Of a stretch of DNA of 64,000 nt, positions 26,691 through 36,295 are shown in pieces. The notes under the pieces are model-generated. The model saw only the letters and a list, made by a program, of their open reading frames with translations. It was not told where the DNA came from and searched no databases. The position numbers and the translations under genes were made by a program. The DNA is from Cystobacter ferrugineus. GTDB taxonomy: Bacteria; Myxococcota; Myxococcia; Myxococcales; Myxococcaceae. Where the stretch lies: positions 968,510 to 1,032,509 of the forward strand of contig NZ_MPIN01000002.1 in the NCBI RefSeq assembly GCF_001887355.1. The letters run 5' to 3'. Positions within the stretch are counted from its first letter, which is position 1. The number at the start of each line of letters is the position of its first letter.

Positions 26691-26746
26691 GCCGAGCCAC
26701 CGGGGCTACGCCATGCGCACGTTCCCGGCGTGCTATGTCCACCCGC

Positions 26747-28297
26747 ATGGCCCAGGGGTCCGACACCTTCTCCGAGCTCTCGCAGTACACCCTCGACCGC
26801 CACTCCATGCGGCTGCTCCCGGAGCCGTTCTGCCGCCGCCATTCCGTGGTGGTGTTGGGGAAGATCGACGCGCAGGCGTCCGACACGCCCGTCACCATCG
26901 GCATGACGGATCCGGACAACCAGACCCTGCGCTTCCGGATCTCCGACTTCCTGCAGCGGGCCATCCAGCCGGTGAAGCTCAACCGCTACGAGATCGACAC
27001 GGCCCTCCGCACGGGCTTCGGTGCCGGGCCCCAGACGAAGTCGGATCTCGTCATCCGCGAGCGCCCGCCCTCGCGGCAGCCGCCCTCGTCCGTCGAGCTG
27101 GTGGATGACATCCTCGCCGGGGCCATCGAGCGCGAGGCCTCGGACATCCACATCGAGAGCTACCGCGACGACGTGGACCTGCGCTACCGCATCGACGGCA
27201 TCCTGCATCAGGCCTACACGGACATGGATCCGGAGTCCGTGCAGGAGGTGGTCAGCCGCATCAAGATCCTCGCCGGAATGGACATCACCGAGCGCCGCCG
27301 GCCCCAGGACGGCCGCATCCGCGCCGTCATCGTCCAGGGCGAGGAGCACAAGGTCGTCGACTACCGCGTGAGCGTGGTGCCGAGCCCGGGTGGTGAGGAC
27401 GTGGTCATCCGCGTGCTCGACTCGAGCGAGGGGCTCGTCCCCGTGAGCAAGCTGGGGATGAGCCCGGACACGGAGCGGGTCTTCCTCAACCTGCTCTCCA
27501 ACCCCGAGGGCCTCATCCTCGTCACCGGCCCCACGGGCAGCGGGAAGACGACCACCCTCTATGGGGCGCTCGCGCAGCTCAACGATGGGCGCAAGAAGAT
27601 CATCACCGCCGAGGACCCCATCGAGTACTACGTCCCCAAGGTGAACCAGAAGGAGGTCACCCCGCAGATGTCGCACGCGCTGCTGCTGCGCGCGCTGCTG
27701 CGGCAGGACCCCAACGTGATGCTCGTGGGGGAGATCCGCGACCTGGAGACGGGCAGCATGGCGCTCACCGCCGCGGCCACCGGGCACGTGGTGCTCGGCA
27801 CGCTCCACACCGCCGATGCAGTGGGCGCCGTGGGCCGGCTGCGCGGCCTGGAATTGGATGACGCCGACATCGCGGACTCGCTGCTCGCGGTGCTGGCCCA
27901 GCGGCTCGTGCGCCGCATCTGCCCCAGATGTGTGGCCCCCGCCGAACCCACCCGGAAGCAGAAGGATCTGCTCGGTCCGCTGCTGGACGGCATCCAGCCC
28001 CAGACGGGCGTCGGGTGCGAGGAGTGCCGCCACACCGGCTACCGCGGGCGCACCGGCATCTACGAGCTCCTGGTGGTGGACTCGGGGCTGCAGGAGCTGA
28101 TCGCCCAGGGGGCCCACAGCGCACAGCTCCGCCGCCACGCGCGGGTGCACGGCTTCCGCACCCTCGTGGAGAACGCGCTGGAGAAGATCGCCTCCGGGCA
28201 GACCACGCTCGCGGAGCTGGTGCGCGTCATTCCCTTCCGACAGCTCAGGACCGCCCGCGAGGAGCATCAGCCGAAAAAGGTGTCAGACGACTCGTAG
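26747..28297 (+). CDS. PilB/GspE-type secretion ATPase
   Basis: Type II secretion/type IV pilus assembly ATPase of 516 residues, hexameric and cytoplasmic by family. N1D region at about residues 110-240, Walker A GPTGSGKTTTLYG, Asp box ITAEDPIEYY, Walker B VMLVGEIRDLETGSMAL, His box GHVVLGTLHTADAVGA, and a zinc site (CPRC and CEEC about 40 residues apart). It is shorter at the N-terminus than PilB. ATG at 26747 is chosen; 26735 is an alternative. No pilin, PilC or PilT gene is nearby. The last codons (KKVSDDS) lie in a dispersed repeat also present at 49621, so the C-terminus may have been replaced. Confidence 0.9.
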   Translation: MAQGSDTFSELSQYTLDRHSMRLLPEPFCRRHSVVVLGKIDAQASDTPVTIGMTDPDNQTLRFRISDFLQRAIQPVKLNRYEIDTALRTGFGAGPQTKSDLVIRERPPSRQPPSSVELVDDILAGAIEREASDIHIESYRDDVDLRYRIDGILHQAYTDMDPESVQEVVSRIKILAGMDITERRRPQDGRIRAVIVQGEEHKVVDYRVSVVPSPGGEDVVIRVLDSSEGLVPVSKLGMSPDTERVFLNLLSNPEGLILVTGPTGSGKTTTLYGALAQLNDGRKKIITAEDPIEYYVPKVNQKEVTPQMSHALLLRALLRQDPNVMLVGEIRDLETGSMALTAAATGHVVLGTLHTADAVGAVGRLRGLELDDADIADSLLAVLAQRLVRRICPRCVAPAEPTRKQKDLLGPLLDGIQPQTGVGCEECRHTGYRGRTGIYELLVVDSGLQELIAQGAHSAQLRRHARVHGFRTLVENALEKIASGQTTLAELVRVIPFRQLRTAREEHQPKKVSDDS

Positions 28298-28298
28298 G
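28277..28298. repeat. Dispersed 22-bp repeat overlapping a stop codon, copy 1
   Basis: AAGGTGTCAGACGACTCGTA followed by GG, 21 of 22 bases identical to 49621-49642. It contains the last codons of the PilB-like ATPase and its TAG stop. A partial copy, GAGGTGTCAGATCG, follows at about 28316. Both full copies would encode KVSDDS-stop in the same frame. Confidence 0.8.
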
Positions 28299-28354
28299 CG
28301 CGACATGGAGATCGAGAGGTGTCAGATCGGCTGAAAGTACTCACCGATAGAACC

Positions 28355-28368
28355 TTTGCGCATGCAAA
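28355..28368. promoter_or_regulatory. Short inverted repeat upstream of giant membrane protein
   Basis: TTTGC-GCAT-GCAAA, arms of 5 bp around a 4-bp spacer, in an AT-richer island (28330-28385) about 170 bp before the giant membrane protein gene. It could be an operator or part of the promoter region; no regulator is adjacent. Confidence 0.35.
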
Positions 28369-28538
28369 TGAGCGAATTTTCTCGGACAGGGGCGTGCGTG
28401 CGTCGCTTCGCACTTGTGAAGTAGGCTGCACGCGCGCGGGAGGTTCTGTGTCGTTCCGGTGGCACCCCCCCCACGCCAGGTTCCCGTTTCCCGGAGCCCT
28501 TCCGCCCGGCACGGTCGTTGTAGAGGGGTCGTCCCACC

Positions 28539-31500
28539 ATGTATTGCTCGTCCTGTCGCCAGGAGCGGCTTGGAGGTCAGCTCTGCGCCGCGTGCGGCAA
28601 GCCCATGACCGCGCGCTCCCGCGAGGCCCTCCAGCAGGAACTGGCCCATGTCCAGTTCCTCCTCGATGAACTCCCCCATTGGGACGCATCGTCCGTCCCC
28701 AAGGGCGCGCGCAACTACCTGACCCAGCGCTACGAGCGGCAGGTGCGCATCCTCCGCCTCGTCATCCCCGACGCGGCCGCCGCCGTGTCTCCCGCCCCCG
28801 TGGCGCCCGTCGCCGCTCCCGAGGTCGTGGCCCCGGCGCCCGCCGTCGAGCCCGCGGGGGTCGCCGAACCGCCCGCCGCGCAGGCCGCCTCCGAGCCCGC
28901 TGCCTCCGAGTCCGCCCCCTCCGAGCCCCGGGGCGGTGGTTGGGATGCCGCGCCGGCTCCCCCCCCAGAGCGCTTCTCCTCCGAGGAGTCCACGCGCGAG
29001 GAGACGCACGAGGCGGAGCAGGAGGACGCACAGCAGGACGAGACGCCCCTGCCGCTGCCCCCCCTCGCCGCCGAGCCCCTCTTCGACGCGCCCGCCCCCC
29101 GCACCGCCACCGCGCGGCTCGTCGAGGAGGTCTCCACCTGGGACACCCTCTGGAAGCCCTTCCTCTACGAGAGCATCGGCTGGTTCATCGGCGCCTTCCT
29201 CATCGTCGCCGGCTCGCTCTACCTCGCCTTCGATAGTTGGGCTGGGCTCACCTCCTTCTCGCGCTCGCTCGTCGTCTTCGGCATGACCGCGGGCTACTCC
29301 GCCGCCTTCTCCATCTGCGGCTCCCTGCTCGCCCGCCGCGAGACCCTCGTCGGCGCCGGCCGCATCCTCGGGCTCATCGGGGCCGCCGTCGCTCCCTTCG
29401 CCGGCATCGCGCTCGGTCCCGTCGCCAGTCTCGAGCTCGAGGGCATCCCCCTCGCGCTCCTCCTCCCGCTGCTGCTGGGCTGGTCCGCCGGCGCCGCCGT
29501 GCTCGCGCGCAAGCCCGCCGAGTCCTTCGACGCCCCCTCGCGCCCCTTCGTCCAGCTCGCGCTGATGGGCACCACCTTCATGATGGGCTGCGCGCCCCTC
29601 TTCGCCCACCTCGGCGGCGGCGCCTTCTGGCTCGACGTGCTGCCGTGTGTCCTCTTCTTCCTCCTCGCCCGGCAGCCCCTCCCCGAGCCCCGGAGTGGCC
29701 GGGCCCTCACCTTCGCCCTGGCCGCGCCCCTCTACCTGCTGGTCCTCTACTTCGTGCGTCTGCACCTGGCCCTGCGCTTCGTCGGCATTCCGCCCGCGCT
29801 CGGCAGCTACGCGCCGTTGCTCTCCTTCCTGCTCGTCGCCGCCCTGCGCCTGCGTCCCCTCCCGCCGGAGAAGGCCGCCGATGCGCTCACCGTGGGCGCC
29901 GTCGCCCTCCAGGCGGGCTGCCTCGCGCTCGCGGCCACCGGCAAGCCCCCCGCCTTCTTCCTCACCGCCGCCATCTTCACCTGGAGCGTGCTCGGGCTCG
30001 GGCGGGGCGAGGGGCTCCGCGTGAGCTGGCTCTACCCCGCCTACGCGGGCGCCTACCTCTCCTATACTTCCTCCAGTCAGCTCATCCCCGGCATGGTGAA
30101 GGCGCTCATCGAGGCCCTCAAGGCCCGCCTCGGCTACGCCGCCTCCGGCAAGCTGCCGTTCAACTACGGCGCCACCTCCGCCGTGCCCTTCGTCCTCGCC
30201 GGGGTGCTCCTCGCCGCCTGGTTGCAGGCGCGCGCCCGGCGGACCTCCTCCGCCCTGGACGAGGCCCGCACCGAGGTGCTCCTGCGCTCCACCGCCGTCG
30301 CCAGCCTCGTGTTCGTCCTCCTCGGGCACGCGGGCCCGGATCAGCGCCCGGCCTTCTGGACCACGCTCGGCCTCATGACCCTGTGCGTGGTCAGCGGCCT
30401 GCGCTTCGAGCGGCCCTACCTCTCCATCGTCGGTTCCGTGCTGAGCTTCTTCCTCACCGTCTCCGCCGGCCTGCTCTTCGGCGCCGGGACGGTCTCGCTG
30501 CTCCTTGGCGCGGTGGCGCTCGGCTTCGCCGGGCTCGCGCGGGGACGCACGGGCCCCACCCTCACCGCCTTCAGCGCGGCGGCGGGCTGGCTGTCCCTCG
30601 CGGGCTTCACCTTCAGCCTGTCCGCGGGCAACTCCGTGGCCGCTCTCGGGGGCATGGCCCTGGTAGGGGCCGCCGCGCTCCTCGTGGCGTGGAACCTCGC
30701 CCACCCCGTCCTGTTCGCCATCGCGACCGCGACCGCGACCGCCCTGGTGCCCCGGCTCGCGGGCTTCGTGGACCCCTCGTGGGTGCCCCTGGCGCTCGCC
30801 GTGTCCGGCCTGGGCCTCGCCTTCCTGGGAGGGCGTGGGGGCCTCGTGCGCCATGTGGGCCTGGCCGGCGTGGCGTATGCCCTCCTGGCGTTCGTCTGGG
30901 GTTTGAGCCTCCTGCTTCCCTGGTTCGGCATCATCGTGCTCCTGGCCGCCGCCGCCGTGGCCGTGGCCTCGCGTGCCACCCCCGAGGTGGGGCCGATCGC
31001 CGTCATCCTCGCGGGCATCGCCCTCCTGCCGCGTGTGGCCGCCTTCTCCGTCTGGCCATGGATGACGCCCTCGCTGTCCATGGCGCTGCTCGTCCTCTGG
31101 TCCTTGGGGGCCTCGGTGGCCGCCGCGCGCTGGGGCCGCAACTCGAATACCCTCACCGCGGGGCTCGTGGCGCTCGGCTTCCCCATGCTGGTGGTGCTCT
31201 CGGCCGCGGGACGGCAGTCGGATGCCCTGATGCTCGGCGCGGCGCTCGCGGCCCTCCTCACCGCGCGGGCGCTGCACCCCACCGTCAGCCTCCTCGCTGC
31301 CTCCTTCTGGGCGGGCCTGTCGCTGCTCCTTCACCTGGATGCCCCGCGCGCGCTGGTCATGGCCACCCTGTTCAGCGGCCTCGCGCTGCTCGAGTCGCAC
31401 CCCAGGGCCTTCCGGGTGCTCGCCGGTGAGCGCCGCTTCGCGCGCGTGGCGAGCCTGTGCGCGCTGCCCTTCCTGCTCGTGGCCTGTGGCTGGTCGAGGG

Positions 31501-33980
31501 GCCTCGCGACGCCCGTCGTCCTCGTGGGCGCCATGGTGCTGCCGCTGGCGTGGACACGGGCCAACCGCCAGCCCTTCTTCGCGTCCCTCGCGCCGCTGTA
31601 CGTCCTCCTGCTCGGGAGCGAGTCCACGCAGCTCCGGCCCGGCATCTACCTGCTGCCCCTGGTCGCGCTCGCGGTGGCGCGGGCCGTGGAGGACAAGCAG
31701 GCCATCCGCCGGCTGGTGCTGGGGGGGGACGAGGAGCCGCCCGTTCGGGAGCTCTCGTGGTGGATGCAGGTCGCGCTGGGGGGCGTGGGCGTGGCGATGA
31801 CGGTGGGCGGCTCGCCCGAGTGGTCATTCGTGCCGCTGGTGGCCTCGCTCGTCCTGCTGCCCGGGCCGATGCCCTCGGTGCGCGTGGGGGTCGGCGTGGC
31901 GGTGCTGGCGGCGCACCTGTCGCTCCATCCCGGCGCCATCCTCCTGCTGCTGGGGCTGGGCTTCCTCACGCACCATGTCCCGGCGCGGCTGTGGACCCTG
32001 TTCCGCGCGCCCCCGGACTCGCACCTGCGGCTCGTGGCCGTGCTGGGGGCGCTCGGCCTCGCGGTGTGGACGAACATGGCGCGGACGCCGACGCCCGGGT
32101 CGCTCCTCCTGCTGGCCGGTGTGTTGGGCGTGAGTGCCTTCCTGCTGTCCCGCTCCTTCCTGCTGACCGCCTCGCTGCTCACGCTCGCCGGCGCCTCGCT
32201 GGGCCGGACGCCCGAGCACGGCTTCCTGATCTGGACGACGGAGGCCGCGCTGGCCTTCGCCGGGGTGGGGCTCGGCGCGGCGGTGCTCTCCGCGATCTGC
32301 CAGGTGGGGAGCATCCAGCGCTCGCTCTCGCGGTGGAGCGAGCGGCTGTCCCCGGGGCTGCCCGGCACGTGGAGCGAGCCGCTGTGGGACGCGGGGTCGC
32401 TCGCCACGCTCGTGCCCCTGTTGCAGCACCTGCTGGACGAGGGGCCGGGGGCGCTGCCGTTGCCGGTGGCGGCGCTCGCGGGGCTCGCCGCGCTGGTGCT
32501 CATGGTGACGCGCGAGCGCGTCAGGGCGAACCTGGCCACGGCGCTGCTGGCCGGGGTGATCCTCGCGGCGGTGCCGCCGCTCTGGTCTCCGGCGGTGGTG
32601 GCCGTCACGGGCCTGGTGCTGTGCCTGGTGGGCACGTGGGTGGAGCGGCGTGGCGCGGACGTGGGCGCGGCCCTCCACCACGCCGGATGGGTGCTGTCGC
32701 TGCTGTCCTTCCTCGGGCTGCGGAGCCTCACGCACCCGGGCGTCGCGGTGTGTCTGGTCGCGAGCCTGGGCGCGGCGTGGACGGTGGTGTACCGGCGCCG
32801 CGAGCGCGAGGCGATGGGCTGGTGGGCCTCGTTGCTGGTGGTGCACGGACTGCTCGTGCACGTGGGTGCCATCTACTCCACGGGCCGGGGAGCCGCCTTC
32901 CTCTTCCCCTACTTCGGGGCGCTCAGCGCGCTGCTGGCCACGCTGGTGCTCTCCGTGGCGGGCGCGTCCGTGCGCCGGCGGGTGGGGCATGCCTTCGCGG
33001 GGCTGGCCCTGGCGGAGGTACTGGCCGGACTGGTGCTGGTGCCCGGGGCCGCCGGAGTGGTGCGCGAGGCCCTCGTCGACTGCGTGTGTCTGACGGTGCT
33101 CTTCTTCGCGCTCGTGCGCCGGGGTGTGCGCGAGCGGGACGAGGGCTCGGCCTTCCTCGCGCAGGGGACGCTGGTGCTGGGCTATCTGGCGGTGCGGCTG
33201 CACGCGCTGGCCTCGGGGCTGGGCACGGCGGACAGTCTCGCGGCGCTGGTGGGCGGCGTGCTCTTCTCCGGACTGCATGTCTTCGTCCAGCGCGAGGGGG
33301 CGGGGCTGCCCGCCTTCCGCCGGCCCGCGCTGTGGGGGGCCTACCTCTTCCCGCTCGCGGGTCTGCTCACCGCGCCGTGGAGCGAGCCCCTGGTCGTGGC
33401 GGCCCTGCTGGTGGGCTACGCGGCGCACTTCGCGGCGCTGGCGGCCCAGCCCTCGCAGCGGGGCATGGGCTCGCTGGTGTCGGCGGGCGCCTTCAACACG
33501 GCGCTCTTCTTCGTCTGGCTGGGCACGGGGTCGGGGGAGCCGCAGTACTATGTCATCCCCGCGGGCCTGTCCCTGCTGGTGCTGCTGCGCGTCTTCCACG
33601 ACACGCTCGAGCCCGACACGCGGGTGAAGCTGCGCGCGCTGGCCATCACCCTCGTCTACGTGGCCGGGGCGTGGAAGCCGCTGCTGTTCCAGGACGGCCG
33701 GGCCATGCTGGTGTGCGTGGCGCTGTGCGTGGTGGGCGTGGCGGCCGGCATGGCGCTGCGCATCCGCTCCTACGTGTACCTGGGCAGCGCCTTCATGGTG
33801 ACGTGCGTCGTGGCCAACCTGGCGCGCTTCGGCATCCAGGAGCACCGCCTGGGCGCCGCCTTCCTGTCGCTGCTGGGCGTGGGCGTGGTGGGCTTCATGG
33901 TGCTCTTCACCGCGAAGCGCGCCGAGTTGCTCGAGCGCTACGAACGGGTGCGCGCGATGATGGCCACCTGGGAGGGGTAG
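28539..33980 (+). CDS. Giant polytopic membrane protein with N-terminal zinc ribbon
   Basis: Single open frame of 1813 residues. The N-terminus has a zinc-ribbon pattern (CSSC at 3-6 and CAAC at 16-19), then a helical region, then an Ala/Pro/Glu-rich low-complexity linker (about residues 85-190). From about 205 to the end the chain is hydrophobic segments in close succession, by eye several dozen transmembrane helices, broken by a soluble-looking stretch near 1245-1290. It resembles DUF2157/DUF2339-type large bacterial membrane proteins only in general form. No catalytic motif is seen and its function is unknown. It stands alone with no operon partner. Long antisense frames across it are GC artefacts. 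Confidence 0.85.
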   Translation: MYCSSCRQERLGGQLCAACGKPMTARSREALQQELAHVQFLLDELPHWDASSVPKGARNYLTQRYERQVRILRLVIPDAAAAVSPAPVAPVAAPEVVAPAPAVEPAGVAEPPAAQAASEPAASESAPSEPRGGGWDAAPAPPPERFSSEESTREETHEAEQEDAQQDETPLPLPPLAAEPLFDAPAPRTATARLVEEVSTWDTLWKPFLYESIGWFIGAFLIVAGSLYLAFDSWAGLTSFSRSLVVFGMTAGYSAAFSICGSLLARRETLVGAGRILGLIGAAVAPFAGIALGPVASLELEGIPLALLLPLLLGWSAGAAVLARKPAESFDAPSRPFVQLALMGTTFMMGCAPLFAHLGGGAFWLDVLPCVLFFLLARQPLPEPRSGRALTFALAAPLYLLVLYFVRLHLALRFVGIPPALGSYAPLLSFLLVAALRLRPLPPEKAADALTVGAVALQAGCLALAATGKPPAFFLTAAIFTWSVLGLGRGEGLRVSWLYPAYAGAYLSYTSSSQLIPGMVKALIEALKARLGYAASGKLPFNYGATSAVPFVLAGVLLAAWLQARARRTSSALDEARTEVLLRSTAVASLVFVLLGHAGPDQRPAFWTTLGLMTLCVVSGLRFERPYLSIVGSVLSFFLTVSAGLLFGAGTVSLLLGAVALGFAGLARGRTGPTLTAFSAAAGWLSLAGFTFSLSAGNSVAALGGMALVGAAALLVAWNLAHPVLFAIATATATALVPRLAGFVDPSWVPLALAVSGLGLAFLGGRGGLVRHVGLAGVAYALLAFVWGLSLLLPWFGIIVLLAAAAVAVASRATPEVGPIAVILAGIALLPRVAAFSVWPWMTPSLSMALLVLWSLGASVAAARWGRNSNTLTAGLVALGFPMLVVLSAAGRQSDALMLGAALAALLTARALHPTVSLLAASFWAGLSLLLHLDAPRALVMATLFSGLALLESHPRAFRVLAGERRFARVASLCALPFLLVACGWSRGLATPVVLVGAMVLPLAWTRANRQPFFASLAPLYVLLLGSESTQLRPGIYLLPLVALAVARAVEDKQAIRRLVLGGDEEPPVRELSWWMQVALGGVGVAMTVGGSPEWSFVPLVASLVLLPGPMPSVRVGVGVAVLAAHLSLHPGAILLLLGLGFLTHHVPARLWTLFRAPPDSHLRLVAVLGALGLAVWTNMARTPTPGSLLLLAGVLGVSAFLLSRSFLLTASLLTLAGASLGRTPEHGFLIWTTEAALAFAGVGLGAAVLSAICQVGSIQRSLSRWSERLSPGLPGTWSEPLWDAGSLATLVPLLQHLLDEGPGALPLPVAALAGLAALVLMVTRERVRANLATALLAGVILAAVPPLWSPAVVAVTGLVLCLVGTWVERRGADVGAALHHAGWVLSLLSFLGLRSLTHPGVAVCLVASLGAAWTVVYRRREREAMGWWASLLVVHGLLVHVGAIYSTGRGAAFLFPYFGALSALLATLVLSVAGASVRRRVGHAFAGLALAEVLAGLVLVPGAAGVVREALVDCVCLTVLFFALVRRGVRERDEGSAFLAQGTLVLGYLAVRLHALASGLGTADSLAALVGGVLFSGLHVFVQREGAGLPAFRRPALWGAYLFPLAGLLTAPWSEPLVVAALLVGYAAHFAALAAQPSQRGMGSLVSAGAFNTALFFVWLGTGSGEPQYYVIPAGLSLLVLLRVFHDTLEPDTRVKLRALAITLVYVAGAWKPLLFQDGRAMLVCVALCVVGVAAGMALRIRSYVYLGSAFMVTCVVANLARFGIQEHRLGAAFLSLLGVGVVGFMVLFTAKRAELLERYERVRAMMATWEG

Positions 33981-34016
33981 GCGCGCGTCCGGGTCACGTC
34001 CCGGGCGCGTCGAGCA

Positions 34017-34047
34017 GGAGCGCGGCCAGGGCCGGCGTGTACCCCAT
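34017..34047. repeat. 31-bp direct repeat, copy 1
   Basis: Starts GGAGCGCGGCCAGGGCCGGC and ends GTGTACCCCAT. It differs by one base from 37674-37704. On the minus strand both copies read MGYTPALAAL; here the frame continues LLDAPGT-stop, so this copy looks like the 3' end of a lost gene. Confidence 0.6.
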
Positions 34048-34103
34048 CGTGCCGGTTCCGCCGCGAGACGTGACACACTCCCAGTCCAAGAGGTGAGCGA
34101 ATC

Positions 34104-35453
34104 ATGTCCAAACGTGCAGAAGCGATGATGACCTTGGTTTTCCTGGTCGGAGGGATCGTCGGCTTCACGCCGACGGAGACGAGAGCGGCGGGAGCGAATC
34201 TCACCGTCAATCCCGGCTTCGAACAGAACCTGAGCGGATGGACGAACTGGGGAGGCGTGAGCGTCGTCACGAGTCCGGTAGGCGGCGGCGCGAAAGCCGC
34301 CCGGATGGGACCCGGCGAAAGCGGCGCTGGCCAGATCGTCGAAGGCGTTGGTCCGAACGGAAACTACGTATTGAGCGGAAGTGGAGCGGTAAGCAACAGC
34401 AACGAAATCGCGATCATCGGCGTCGATCTGATGGACGCGAACGGCGCGAAACTGCCGAACGGCAAGTTCGAACTCCGCTTCGACGGAGGAAGTTACACGA
34501 AGAAGTCGCTCGCCTTCACGACCGTTCCTGGCACCGCGAAGATCCAGATTTATATCTACAAGAATCCGAACGCCGGCGGGTATGCCTATACCGACGATAT
34601 CTCCTTGTCGTCCGTATTGAACGACCTGCCCAACGGCGTGAAGGCGATGTGGGTATGGGATCTGGCGGATACAGCCACCGCCGCGAAGCGCGGCGAGTTG
34701 ATCAGCTTCAGCCTGACGAAGGGCGTCAATCTGCTGTATCTCTACACGGGGAACGCCCTGGTCACCTATCCGGACCGCTATCGCGCGTTGATCGCGCTCG
34801 CTCATGCGAACGGCATCCGCGTCGAAGCGCTCGACGGCCAATCCGACTGGGTGCGCGGCGCGAATCATGGCTACCCGCTCGAACGCATCCGGCAGGTGAT
34901 GAGCTATAACGGCGCTTCGGCGGCGAATGAGCGGTTCGACGGCATTCATCACGACAACGAGCCGCATACGCTGCCAGACTGGGAAACGAACAAGCAGTCG
35001 CTCGGCTCCGATTATGTCGATCTGGCGCGCAAGTCCGTCGGGCTGCTGCGCAGTGGCGGTTCACCGATGACCTACTCGGGCGACATCCCGTTCTGGTACG
35101 AGACGGTGACGATCACCTACGCCGGCGCCACCAAGGAGTTGTACAAACATATCCTGGACGCCATGGATTATGTAACGCTCATGGACTATCGCGATTACGC
35201 GGAAGGCGCGGACGGCATCATCCAGAACGGCGCCAACGAAATCGCCTACGGCAGGACTCTCGGCAAGAAGGTGGTGCTCGGCGTGGAGACATACGACGTG
35301 CCCGGCAATCCGGAATTCGTCACCTTCTATCAGGAAGGCGAAGCATTCATGAACGCGGAGTTGGCGAAGGTGAACGCTTATTACGCGGCTTCGCCCAATT
35401 ACGCGGGATACGCCGTGCATTATTACACCACTTACAAGACCATGCTGCCTTGA
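34104..35453 (+). CDS. Secreted protein with CBM-like and TIM-barrel-like domains
   Basis: Exported protein of 449 residues with signal peptide (cleavage near TRA-AGA). Residues about 30-170 form a carbohydrate-binding-like jelly roll (LTVNPGFEQNLSGWTNWGG). The C-terminal 270 residues look like a glycosidase barrel: KAMWVWDLADTATAAKRGEL, FDGIHHDNEPHTLPDW, YVTLMDYRDYAEG, KVVLGVETYD. Acidic residues in HHDNEPH and MDYRDY are candidates for catalysis. Codon choice (many GAA, TAT, AAT codons) and lower GC differ from the neighbours, and the protein resembles Firmicute (Paenibacillus-like) exoproteins, so transfer is likely. Start supported by AGAGGTGAGC before ATG 34104. Confidence 0.8.
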   Translation: MSKRAEAMMTLVFLVGGIVGFTPTETRAAGANLTVNPGFEQNLSGWTNWGGVSVVTSPVGGGAKAARMGPGESGAGQIVEGVGPNGNYVLSGSGAVSNSNEIAIIGVDLMDANGAKLPNGKFELRFDGGSYTKKSLAFTTVPGTAKIQIYIYKNPNAGGYAYTDDISLSSVLNDLPNGVKAMWVWDLADTATAAKRGELISFSLTKGVNLLYLYTGNALVTYPDRYRALIALAHANGIRVEALDGQSDWVRGANHGYPLERIRQVMSYNGASAANERFDGIHHDNEPHTLPDWETNKQSLGSDYVDLARKSVGLLRSGGSPMTYSGDIPFWYETVTITYAGATKELYKHILDAMDYVTLMDYRDYAEGADGIIQNGANEIAYGRTLGKKVVLGVETYDVPGNPEFVTFYQEGEAFMNAELAKVNAYYAASPNYAGYAVHYYTTYKTMLP

Positions 35454-35552
35454 CTTGGAAGACCCGGACGAGCGCGGTGACATGCCCATCGCGCGACCTG
35501 GTCGACGGGTTTGGGGGCGCCCCTCATCGTCTCCACAGGCCTTCCACCCTTC

Positions 35553-35960
35553 CTATGCTCCTTTATCCCCCTGCGCCAACGCCGTCCGGGTCGACAGGGT
35601 CAGTGGTTCGGGCAGGGCATCCAGCGCGAACCAGCCCACCTCGGCCAGGGCCGCCGGTTCGCGGTTGATCGGCTCGCCCCGGACGATGTGGGCCCGGTAC
35701 ACCGGCGCCACCCAATGGGTGCCCGCCGGCACGTCGATCTGATCGACGAGGCACAGCAGCCCGTCGAGGGCGATCTCCACGCCCAGCTCCTCGGCGATCT
35801 CCCGGACCACGGCGGCTCGCAGCGTCTCGCCGAAGTCGACCTTGCCGCCCGGCAGCCCCCAATGGTCCGCCTCGGGCATGCGCCGGCGCCGCACCAGCAG
35901 CAGTCTCCGGTCCGGGTCCTGGATGAATGCGCCGACACCCACACGGGGTTGAGGGTCCAT
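35553..35960 (-). CDS. NUDIX hydrolase
   Basis: NUDIX pyrophosphohydrolase of 135 residues. The Nudix box GGKVDFGETLRAAVVREIAE plus ELGV fits GX5EX7REUXEEXGU, binding Mg2+ through the Glu residues. The start MDPQPRVGVGAFIQDPDRRL is at ATG 35960. The similarity to ADP-ribose/MutT-type short proteins suggests a nucleotide-diphosphate substrate, unspecified. Monocistronic. Confidence 0.9.
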   Translation of the reverse strand: MDPQPRVGVGAFIQDPDRRLLLVRRRRMPEADHWGLPGGKVDFGETLRAAVVREIAEELGVEIALDGLLCLVDQIDVPAGTHWVAPVYRAHIVRGEPINREPAALAEVGWFALDALPEPLTLSTRTALAQGDKGA

Positions 35961-36295
35961 GTGTCGCTCCTCTCGGGGTTGAAGCCGGGGCGACCATTAC
36001 CCGAGAAGCCCTCTCGTGCGAGTTGAAAAAACAGCGGGTCGCCCGGCTCCAGGAGTACGGGGCCGTCTCCACGCCGTTGGTCAGCATGCTGTCGCCGGTG
36101 GGGCCCAGGGTGTACGTGCCCGTCAGAGCCACGGCTACGCTCGAGCTCCCTGTCTCGCAGTCCCGCGCTGACAGGGCGGCCCACCCGCCCAGCCCGGAAA
36201 AAGGAGCCGGTTTATTAACCCTCGTCAATGCAGGCGAGGGCGCCTCCCCCTACTCTCGAGGCCACAATGTCGCTGAACGTTCTGGAACCCTCGCG

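Noticed and set aside
28341-34967. Very long minus-strand and alternate plus-strand open frames (about 880-1050 codons) across the giant membrane protein
   Set aside because: They are rich in Arg, Gly, Pro and Glu with no domain, and mirror the codon-position GC bias of the real gene.
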